Positions 55,760-64,000 of a DNA stretch of 64,000 nt are shown piece by piece. Position 1 is the first letter of the stretch, and every line of letters starts with the position of its first letter. The notes under the pieces are model-generated. The model was not told where the DNA came from. It was given only the letters and a program-made list of their open reading frames with translations, and searched no databases. Where the stretch lies: the NCBI GenBank assembly GCA_004026145.2, contig CP034977.1, positions 1-64,000 on the forward strand, in the 5' to 3' direction. The DNA comes from Takifugu bimaculatus (Eukaryota > Chordata > Actinopteri > Tetraodontiformes > Tetraodontidae). A program made the translations under genes and the position numbers.

Positions 55760-56692
55760 ATGTCAGATAATGCTTCAGTGGCTGGAGGCGTCTCCCTGCG
55801 AGCTCGAATCTACGAGCAGATCATTATTACACAGCTCATTGTGTCAATTTTCTTTATGATCAACCTGCTTCTGATCGCAACTGTCTTCTCAAACCATGTC
55901 TTTCTTTCAACCATGCGTTACATTCTGTTTGTTATCACTCTTGTGTCTGACAGTGTATTTTTAATCCTATCGGACCTTCTCCTGATTTTGTATAACATCT
56001 ATTTCACTATGCAAGTCAGCCTGTGCATCATTTTCTACCTGATTGTGTCTCTGTGTGCGTTTGTCACGCCGGTCACTCTGACAGCAATGACGCTGGAGCG
56101 ATACGTGGCCATTTGCCTGCCTTTACGGCACCCGGAGCTTTGCTCCCTGCACAACACTCAGAAATGTATCCTGATCATCCTTACTGTCAGCAGTGTGCCC
56201 TGCTTCATCATTGTATCCACCTTCATTGCAGCAGCCCCCAGTTCTGTGTATACACAGCACAAGCGCTGCTCCATGGAGATGTTTGTCCCCCTCCCCTGGC
56301 AGAATCACTTTAAATTTGCTCTATTTCAGTTTTACTTCTTCATCATGTCCATCACCATCACTTTCTCTTATGTGAAAATTATGAAAGTTGCCAAAGCTGC
56401 ATCAGGAGAGAACAAAAAGTCAACATGGAAGGGGCTCAGTACGGTGATCCTTCATGCTTTCCAGCTGCTGCTCTGCCTCATCCAGCTGTGGTGTCCGTTT
56501 ATAGAATCTGCTATTATCAAAATAGATCTATTATTGTATATTAATGTCAGATACTTTGACTACGTGACTTTCATTCTGGCTCCGAGGTGTCTGAGTCCTC
56601 TCATCTACGGTCTGAGGGATGACAAGTTTTTAAATGCTTTGAAATATTTGGCTCTGTGTGGCTTGTACAAAAAAAAGATTGGATTTACTTGA
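55760..56692 (+). CDS. Odorant receptor 131-2-like, type A
   Basis: Intact, 310 codons from the ATG at 55760. Private features are SLCAFVTP in helix 3, AAAPSSVY in the second extracellular loop, FALFQFYF at helix 5 and YFDYVTF at the entry to helix 7 (Asp for Asn). The left twin at 15714 shares these but is broken by three one-base indels. Cys89, Cys170, ERY and SPLIYGLRDDKF are all present. It is the best available reading of this locus. Confidence 0.93.
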   Translation: MSDNASVAGGVSLRARIYEQIIITQLIVSIFFMINLLLIATVFSNHVFLSTMRYILFVITLVSDSVFLILSDLLLILYNIYFTMQVSLCIIFYLIVSLCAFVTPVTLTAMTLERYVAICLPLRHPELCSLHNTQKCILIILTVSSVPCFIIVSTFIAAAPSSVYTQHKRCSMEMFVPLPWQNHFKFALFQFYFFIMSITITFSYVKIMKVAKAASGENKKSTWKGLSTVILHAFQLLLCLIQLWCPFIESAIIKIDLLLYINVRYFDYVTFILAPRCLSPLIYGLRDDKFLNALKYLALCGLYKKKIGFT

Positions 56693-57995
56693 TTACCGAT
56701 GAGTGTCAAACTCATCTTACCTGTTCGATGCATATTTACATCACTTGATTGATTTATAAAGGCAGAATTTTAGGGTATTTCTTCATTTAAGCCCTCTTGT
56801 CATTATCAGCTTTGTGGTACATTTTCCTTCCTGACGGCAACAAACACCCATTTTCATAAAATCAAATTCAAGATCTATCTTTGTGCTAGTTTGATTTTTT
56901 TTTGTTATAAATTGAAAATTAGAAACATATATCAAGTAATAGATTTGGAATGAATAGTTTACAGTTGTTTTATTTGGACTTTTTTTCTATGTGACTTAAT
57001 CTGATGTGTTTATTTTGAATGTATTATATTCCTGCCAAAGTTTCCTTGTTGGTAATGCTGTGTCTTCCAACATTCACATTCTGTCCTCTAACTTTCAGAA
57101 ACTCATCAGGTGGCATTATGTTGTTTTATTTTGCTTTCTGCCCCCACACCATGTGTGAATGGGATGTCATTGTTTGTTTACTTTCAGAATGGATTGAAAT
57201 TGTAACCTTCACCCTGATACTAATAAATATGACACTAGATGTTTTGTGCATATTGGTCTTATTTGCTGGAAATGTATTAAATAAGTGGGTATTTGATATG
57301 GTGGAAAAACAGGAAGTGTGGTTGAAATGTTTCCTAAATGAGCAACAATTATTCAAATGTGGGGAATACTTGAAATGTCTGGACCGTGCCAGCGGTCTTT
57401 GTTACGATGTTGTTGGGAATCATAACCAGCACTTTTAGCATTAATAACCACAGACATTTGTGACTCGAAACATTTGTAGCAGAAGCTCGGTGGGAACTGG
57501 TCACCTGGATGCTGAAACACTTTGTGCTTGATCGATCGGTGCTGGGAAACAGAACAAAACACAAAATGTAAACATTGCCATTATTTAAAGGCTGACTCTT
57601 TACTTTTGAAAAGAGGCTATTGTTGTCAGTCACATAAGTATTTGAAATTAACATTTTTCCTTAATGTTTGTTGACATATTTGGGCCATTGTATGATTGCT
57701 TTAAACAGATTTCTTACATACTGCTTCTTTAAACGTCATATTTGCGGCTGTTTGTCCGCTCAAGGCTCCTGTAGAAACACAGAGGAGCAACATTCTGGCA
57801 TTCACTTCTACATTTACAGACATAAAACTCAGGGATTTTTTGGCTCAGGCAGAGAACTTCATCATATTTTGAGCCATCCTGAAAATTCACGAACCCTGAA
57901 GTTTTGTCTCAGCTGAGGATCACTGGTACGACCTTCAAGTTGTGGTGAAACAAATGATTGACGTTTTTCTGTGTCGTGAAAGATAACATCTAAAG
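56693..57995. repeat. Type A unit spacer
   Basis: Mirror of 14411-15713. 139-codon frame open at 57019-57438, 82-codon frame at 57668-57916. No independent sign of a gene. Confidence 0.7.
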
Positions 57996-58280
57996 CATCT
58001 GCTCACAACAGATGACTCAGGAAAAGAGATTCTGTTGAGTTACACTTTCTATAATGGTGCTGATGGTGATGACGTGAGTCGTTTCTACTGTATAAAGTCT
58101 TCAGACACACACTCTCAGTCAGTCTCCTGTAGACCAGCAGGATGTGGACACACACTGCAGGGATGATTTGGTAAGCAGGCAGACCTGAATGACTTTTGAT
58201 TCGAACCATGCAGCATGATTTCACTGTTTAAATAGGTGTAATATTTCCTCCCATTTACAGATTTCTTTTGCAGAATCAGA
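57996..58280 (+). promoter_or_regulatory. Type A promoter with noncoding first exon and small intron (reference copy)
   Basis: In order: E-box CATCTG 57996-58001, 7-base spacer, E-box CAGATG 58009-58014, overlapping AP-1-like TGACTCA 58013-58019, CRE-like TGACGTGA 58070-58077 and TATAAA 58091-58096. Transcription would start about 30 bases later. The leader then runs to a strong donor GTAAGC at 58171. Candidate acceptors are tttacag (58260) and ttttgcag (58273), giving an intron of 90 or 103 bp, with the ATG at 58281. This arrangement recurs before every type A gene. The factor names are inferred from consensus strings only. Confidence 0.65.
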
Positions 58281-59213
58281 ATGTCAGATAATGCTTCAGT
58301 GGCTGGAGGCGTCTCCCTGCAAGTTCAAATCTTCGAGCGGATCATTATTACACAGCTCATTGTGTCAATTTTCGTTTCTGTTAACCTGCTTCTGATTGCA
58401 ACTGTCTTCTCAAACCAGGTCTTTCTCTCAACCATGCGTTACATTCTGTTTCTTATCACTCTTGTGTCTGACAGTGTATTTTTAATCATAGCTAACCTTC
58501 TCCTGATTCTGAATTCCACTTATTTCACCATGCAAGTCAGCCTGTGCATCGTTTTCTACCTGATTGTGTGTCTGTCTGTGTTTGTCACGCCGGTCACTCT
58601 GACAGCAATGACGCTGGAGCGGTACGTGGCCATTTGCCTGCCTTTACGGCACCCGGAGCTTTGCTCCCTGCACAACACTCAGAAATGTATCCTGATCATC
58701 CTTACTGTCAGCAGTGTGCCCTGCTTCATCATTCTATCCACCTTCTTTGCAGCAGCCTCCAGTTCTGTGTATACACAGCACAAGCGCTGCTCCATGGAGA
58801 TGTTTGTCCCCCTCCCCTGGCAGAATCACTTTAAATTTGCTGTATATCAGTTTTACTTCTTCATCATGTCCATCACCATCACTTTCTCTTATGTGAAAAT
58901 TATGAAAGTTGCCAAAGCTGCATCAGGAGAGAACAAAAAGTCAACATGGAAGGGGCTCAGGACGGTGATCCTTCATGCTTTCCAGCTGCTGCTCTGCCTC
59001 ATCCAGCTGTGGTGTCCGTTTATAGAATCTGCTATTATCAAAATAGATCTATTATTGTATATTAATGTCAGATACTTTAACTACGTGACTTTCATTCTGG
59101 CTCCGAGGTGTCTGAGTCCTCTCATCTACGGTCTGAGGGATGACAAGTTTTTAAATGCTTTGCAATATTTGGCTCTGTGTGGCTTGTACAAAAAAAAGAT
59201 TGGATTTACTTGA
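58281..59213 (+). CDS. Odorant receptor 131-2-like, type A, outermost right copy
   Basis: Intact, 310 codons. MSDNAS start with a glycosylation site at Asn4. Helix 2 is LIIANLLLILNSTYF (Ala-Asn where others have Ser-Asp), helix 3 has CLSVFVTP, and the fourth helix ends FFAAAS. Cys89 and Cys170, ERY at 113-115, SPLIY at 279-283 and tail CGLYKKKIGFT. The left twin (13192-14125) has the same private residues but several one-base lesions. An AATAAA at 59741-59746 about 530 bp downstream is a poly(A) candidate shared by the A units. The retrotransposon begins 0.9 kb downstream. Confidence 0.94.
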   Translation: MSDNASVAGGVSLQVQIFERIIITQLIVSIFVSVNLLLIATVFSNQVFLSTMRYILFLITLVSDSVFLIIANLLLILNSTYFTMQVSLCIVFYLIVCLSVFVTPVTLTAMTLERYVAICLPLRHPELCSLHNTQKCILIILTVSSVPCFIILSTFFAAASSSVYTQHKRCSMEMFVPLPWQNHFKFAVYQFYFFIMSITITFSYVKIMKVAKAASGENKKSTWKGLRTVILHAFQLLLCLIQLWCPFIESAIIKIDLLLYINVRYFNYVTFILAPRCLSPLIYGLRDDKFLNALQYLALCGLYKKKIGFT

Positions 59214-60093
59214 TTACTGATGAGTGTCAAACTCATCTTACCTGTTCGATGCATATTTACATCACTTGATTGATTTATAAAGGCAGAATTTTAGGGGATT
59301 TCTTCATTTAAGCCCTCTTGTCATAATCAGCTTTGTGGTACATTTTCCTTCCTGACGGCAACAAACACCCATTTTCATAAAATCAAATTCAAGATCTATC
59401 CTTGTGCTAGTTTGATTTTTTTGTTATAAATTGAAAATTAGAAACATATATCAAGTAATAGATTTGGAATGAATAGTTTACAGTTGTTTTATTTGGACTT
59501 TTTTTCTATGTGACTTAATCTGATGTGTTTATTTTGAATGTATTATATTCCTGCCAAAGGTCCCTTGTTGGTAATGCTGTGTCTTCCAACATTCACATTC
59601 TGTCCTCTAATTTTCAGAAACTTATCAGGTGGCATTTTGTTGTTTTATTTTGCTTTCTGCCCCCACACCATGTGTGAATGGGATGTCATTGTTTGTTTAT
59701 TTTCAGAATGGATTGAAATTGTAACCTTCACCCTGATACTAATAAATATGATACCAGATGTTTTGTGCATATTGGTCTTATTTGCTGGAAATGTATTGAA
59801 CAAGTGGGTATTTGATATGGTGGAAAAACAGGAAGTGTGGTTGAAATGTTTCCTAAATGAGCAACAATTATTCAAATGTGGGGAATATTTGAAATGTCTG
59901 GACCGTGCCAGCCGTCTTTGTTATGATGTTGGGAATCATAACCAGCACTTTTAGCATTAATAACCACAGACATTTGTGACTCGAAACATTTGTAGCAGAA
60001 GCTCAGTGGGAACTGGTCACCTGGATGCTGAAACACTTTGTGCTTGATCGATCGGTGCTGGGAAACAGAACAAAACACAAAATGTAAACATTG
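59214..60093. repeat. Type A unit spacer up to the retrotransposon
   Basis: Mirror of 12309-13191, without the indels seen there. The 138-codon variant of the spacer frame is at 59538-59954, three bases shorter in the string gatgttgggaatc. Ends at aacattgccatt, where the element is inserted. Confidence 0.7.
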
Positions 60094-60098
60094 CCATT

Positions 60099-60700
60099 TG
60101 TGACGGGTGCAGTTTGGACCCAAATGCAGCACTCTGGAAAGCTGGACCGTGGTAATGACTTTTATTAACACACGGGCAAACAGGAACTCAGGCAGACAAG
60201 GAAACACAGGGAATAGTTCGTTCTTCAGGCTCTGTGCCCGCACAAAGTCTATGGGTTGCAGGCTCGGGAAGTGGGACGAGCAGCAGCGAAGTCGGGGCCG
60301 GGCGGAGAAGTCTAAACCAGGTGAGCAGACAGGAACCAGAGACGCTGAGGCAGAAGTCGTAGTCAGGGGCGGAAAGCAGGTAGGTTGTCCGGGGAACAGG
60401 CAAGGCAGGCAGAACGAAGACAGGCAGGGTCGGTAACGGGTAATCCGGCAGGGAAACAACGCTGGAAAGTCTCGCATGAAAGCAGAAGAACAATCTGGCA
60501 CTGAGTGAGTGTGAGGCTGGAGAATATATACACTGGTAGGTGAGCTGATTGATGAGTGAGGGCAGGCGTGCGATCAGTGACTGAGAGCAGGTGTGGTGAT
60601 CAGTGACTGAGAGCAGGTGTGGTGATCAGAGGGTGTGGTGTGAGCAGGGCAGTGGAAAAGTACTGGGACAGGAGGGAACTGGGGAAAAGGGGCTGTGACA
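60099..60700 (-). repeat. 3' LTR of the mirror copy
   Basis: 602 bp on the minus strand, bounded by TGTCACA- and CGTCACA-type ends. It retains the TATA-like agaatatatacac (near 60520) and one fewer 26-bp tandem repeat than the left 3' LTR (629 bp). Confidence 0.88.
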
Positions 60701-60829
60701 GAACCCCCCTCTCATGGGACGGCCCCTGACGTCCCAAAAACAAAGTCCAAGCTGAGCCGGGTGGGTGGAGGGGGGCCTGGAGGAGGGCTAAAATTCTTCA
60801 GAGGCCTCCGTCTCAGCTTCCTCTTCGTC

Positions 60830-63800
60830 CTAGTCGCTGGAAGCCTCGGATGACAGGGAGGACAGAGTCTCTAAATTGGCACCCCCACCAGCATTGGCGA
60901 TCTTGGAGGGCTGGTCAGGGTGACAGTGATGGAACTCGCGGATGAGCTGCGCATCCAGGATGTGACGGGCCGGGACCCATGACCTCTCCTCTGGGCCGTA
61001 TCCCTCCCAGTCTACGAGATACTGAAGACCCCTTCCACGGTGGCGGGAGTGCAGCAGGCGGCGAACTGTGAAGGCAGGACCCCCATCAATAATCCGTGGA
61101 GGTGGTGGCGGCTGAGAAGCAGGCATCAACGGACTCTCTCGAACCGGCTTGATCCTGGAGACATGGAAGATTGGGTGGATCCGCATGGCACGGGGCAGCT
61201 TGAGCCTGACAGCCGCAGGGTTGATGACCTTCTCGATAATAAACGGCCCGATGAACTTAGGAGCCAGCTTCTTGGACTCCACCCTCAAGGGAAGGTCTCG
61301 GGTCGAGAGCCATACCTTCTGCCCCACCAGGTAAGTGGGAGCCCGGGAGCGACGGCGGTTGGCTGCCGTCGAGTAACAGTCAGCTGCTCGTAGGAGAGCA
61401 GCCCTGGCCTGGGTCCAGGTCTGGCGGCAACGGCGGATAAAAGCCTCGACGGACGGACAGGAAGCTTCCCTCTCCAGGGCTGGGAACAGCGGCGGCTGGA
61501 AGCCATAGGCGCACTGGAAGGGAGAAAGTCCAGTGGCGGAGCTGGTTAGGGTGTTGTGGGCATATTCCACCCACAGTAGCTGCTTGGACCAAGTGGAGGG
61601 GTGTCTGGACGCCATGCAGCGAAGCGCCGTCTCCATCTCCTGATTCACCCTCTCCGATTGGCCGTTGGATTGAGGATGGAACCCAGAGGACAGGCTTACG
61701 GTGGCCCCGATGAGGCTGCAGAACTCCTGCCAGAAAACGGACGTGAACTGGGGACCCCGATCAGAGACTACGTCCGACGGAAGGCCGTGGAGCCGAAATA
61801 TGTGCTGTAGAACAAGTTCAGCAGTCTCCTTGGCCGATGGAAGCTTGGGTAGGGGCACAAAGTGGGCCATCTTGCTGAACCGGTCTACCACAGTCAGGAT
61901 AGTGGTGAATCCGCCCGACAGTGGCAGACCGGTAACAAAGTCCAGCGAAATATGGGACCAGGGTCGATGTGGCACAGGCAGAGGTTGCAGGTAACCGGCA
62001 GGGGCCTGGCGGGAGGACTTGTGCAGACTGCAGATCGGGCAGGCGTTGACAAACTCTCTGGTGTCCTCCTCTAAAGTGGGCCACCAGAACCGCCGCTGCA
62101 GGACCTCTTTAGTGCGCTGATCCCTGGGTGGCAAGTGAGCCGGGAGCCGTGGGCCCATTGTAGGACGTCAGACCTCAGACCGTCCGGGACAAACAGGCGG
62201 TCAGGAGGGCAGGAGCTGGGACCAGGTTGGTTCTCCAGGGCAGCTTTTACACGCTCCTCCACCTCCCCGGTGAGAGAAGCCACAAGGCAGGGAGCAGGAA
62301 GAATGGTGTCTGGGTTGAGGGCAGTGTCTTCTGTTCCCAGGAACTGGCGAGATAGAGCGTCAGGCTTGACGTTGCGGGAGCCCGGCTGATAGGAGAGGGA
62401 AAAGTTGAACCTGGTAAAGAACAGGGACCACCTGGCCTGACAGGAGTTCAGTCTCTTAGCCGACCGGATGTACTCCAGGTTCTTGTGGTCCGTCCAAACC
62501 AGGAAGGGCAATTTAGTCCCCTCTAACCAGTGACGCCATTCCTCCAACGCCAGTTTCACCGCCAACAGTTCTCGGTTCCCAATGTCATAATTTTGTTCTG
62601 CCGGAGACAGACGTTGGGAGAAGAAGGCACAGGGGTGCATTTTCTGGTCATCAGCAGAGCGTTGAGAGAGAACGGCGCCGATAACCACATCAGAAGCATT
62701 GACCTCTACTATGAAGTGCCTTTCAGGATCAGGAACCAGGAGAATGGGAGCTGAGGTGAACCGGGCCTTGAGGTTCTGGAATGCCTCCTCGGCAGCCTGG
62801 GACCAACGGAAGGGTACCTTGGAGGAGGTGAGAGAAGTGAGCGGAGTGGCCACGGTGCTGTATCCCCGGATGAACCTTCGGTAGAAGTTGGTAAATCCCA
62901 GGAACCGTTGCAGCTGTTTCCGGGACTCGGGGACGGGTCAGGAGGTGACGGCAGAGACCTTGGAGGGGTCCATCTCCACACTGCCTTGACCGATAATGTA
63001 TCCCAGGAAAGAGACGGAGGTAGCATGGAATTCACACTTCTCGGCCTTGACAAACAGCGAGTTTCTCCAGCAGGGGCGTTGGAGGACGGCCTGGACATGA
63101 TGCACGTGTTCCTCCTTGGAACGGAGAGAGATCAGGATGTCGTCCAGGTAGACAAACACAGTCCTTGTTGAGCATGTCTCTCAAAATGTCATTAATGAGT
63201 GCCCTGGAATACGGCCGGGGCAATTAGTAAGCCCGAAAGGCTGGTACTGAACCAGGTACTCATAGTGTCCAGTGGGTGTGTTGAAGGCGGTCTTCCACTC
63301 GTCCCCCTCCCGGATCCGGACTAGGGTGGTAGGCATTGCGGAGATCCAAACTTTGGTGAAGAACATGGCCCCCTGAAGCAGCTCAAACGGCTGAAGCGAT
63401 GAGTGGGAGAGGGTATCAATTCTTGACCGTGATCTCAATTGAGGCCCCTGTAGTCGATGCAGGGCCTCAGGGACCTGTCCTTCTTCTCCACAAAGAAGAA
63501 CCCTGCCCAGCAGGCGATGAGGAGGACGGATAATCCTGACAGCTAGAGGCATCATTAATGTAGACCTCCATGGCCTCTCTTTCTGGCGCAGACAGTGAGT
63601 AGAGACGACCCTTGGGAGGCGTGGTGCCGGGCTGAAGGTCTATGGCGCAGTCGTAGGGTCGATGAGGGGGCAGGGAGTAGCCTTAGCCTTGCTGAACACC
63701 TCCCGGAAGTCATGGTACTCGGAGGGGTACCGCAGACAGGTCAGGGGGTCGGAATGGATTCGACTGATAATAGAGGCGCGGCAGCTTGATTAAGGCAGAC

Positions 63801-64000
63801 CTGGTGACAAGAGGAACTCCACCCCAGAATGGAACCCGTCGCCCAGTCAATGTGGGGGTTGTGACGACGGAGCCAGGGGTAACCAAGGATGAGTGGGAGG
63901 TGAGGTGACTTCAGGACATGGAATTGTATGGTCTCGTGGTGGTTGCCCGACAGAAGCATGTGGATGGGCGTGGTCTGGTGAGTGACAGTCCCTAGGAGAT
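60830..64000 (-). pseudogene. Retrotransposon pol, mirror copy, partial
   Basis: Integrase and chromodomain are in one open stretch of 442 codons (60830-62158), better than the left copy. It includes the CPICSLHK finger, DRGPQF, GFHPQSNGQSE and the chromodomain. It ends at a TAG that replaces a Glu-coding GAG-type codon in SSDED of the left copy. RNase H and the end of RT are at 62071-62853, in another frame after a one-base loss near 62115. RT, with YLDD near 63140, is broken by several indels (62938-63159 and 63181-63555). The protease end is at 63741-64000. Most lesions differ from those of the left copy. Confidence 0.88.

Larger units (their letters stand above)
35291..64000 (-). repeat. 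Right arm of giant inverted duplication
   Basis: Reverse-complement counterpart of 8392-35190, cut by the window edge inside the retrotransposon pol gene. It has one more type B receptor unit than the left arm, lacks about 0.3 kb of a CT-rich repeat, and shows scattered substitutions and homopolymer length differences. Its receptor frames are mostly better preserved than those on the left. Confidence 0.93.
60094..64000 (-). mobile_element. Ty3/gypsy chromodomain retrotransposon, mirror copy cut by window edge
   Basis: Same element, insertion point and target duplication (CCATT at 60094-60098, the complement of AATGG) as the left copy, so one insertion event predates the two arms. The window ends in pol, at the point matching left position 8392. 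Confidence 0.93.

Noticed and set aside
1..64000. tRNA or rRNA genes
   Set aside because: No cloverleaf or rRNA sequence was noticed. The only Pol III-like boxes belong to the SINE at 1295-1719.

Overview
This window is vertebrate, almost certainly teleost fish, nuclear DNA. The evidence is a cluster of intronless seven-helix chemoreceptor genes of the fish odorant receptor 131-2-like type, set among fish-type repeats: a chromodomain Ty3/gypsy LTR retrotransposon, Tc1/mariner relics, a tRNA-derived SINE and a CT-rich teleost repeat. No species can be named from the sequence.

The main structure is a very large inverted duplication centred on a run of exactly 100 N (35191-35290). The bases on either side of the N run are exact reverse complements. 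The content is mirrored outward for about 26.8 kb on the left (8392-35190) and 28.7 kb on the right (35291-64000). The right window edge falls in the mirror image of left position 8392. The pattern fits two copies of one locus (haplotypes, or a false duplication) scaffolded head to head, but a true palindrome is not excluded. Gene counts should not be doubled until this is settled.

From the edges inward, each arm carries: (1) a tandem array of type A receptors, about 310 residues each, repeating every 2.5 kb and transcribed away from the centre; (2) a Ty3/gypsy element inserted in an A-unit spacer (left 6632-12303 complete, right 60099-64000 cut by the window edge); (3) a spacer with a Harbinger-like repeat; (4) a shorter array of type B receptors (312 residues, 2.2 kb period, two copies left and three right), each preceded by a fossil piece of a type A gene; (5) a long gene-poor stretch with a CT-rich repeat and a Tc1 relic; (6) the first 54 codons of a third receptor type, C, reading into the gap. 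The left edge also holds two further A genes, a SINE and a candidate solo LTR outside the comparable part.

Intact receptor frames are at 18226-19158, 20743-21675, 23257-24189 and 29932-30870 (minus), and 39322-40257, 41529-42467, 43782-44720, 50732-51664, 53249-54181, 55760-56692 and 58281-59213 (plus). Several left-arm genes are broken by one- or two-base indels while their right-arm twins are open, so some apparent pseudogenes may be consensus errors. Each A gene has a conserved upstream block (paired E-boxes, AP-1-like, CRE-like, TATA) followed by what looks like a small noncoding first exon and an intron of about 90-100 bp. Types A and B diverge over the first 200 residues but are nearly identical from the third intracellular loop onward, which suggests gene conversion.
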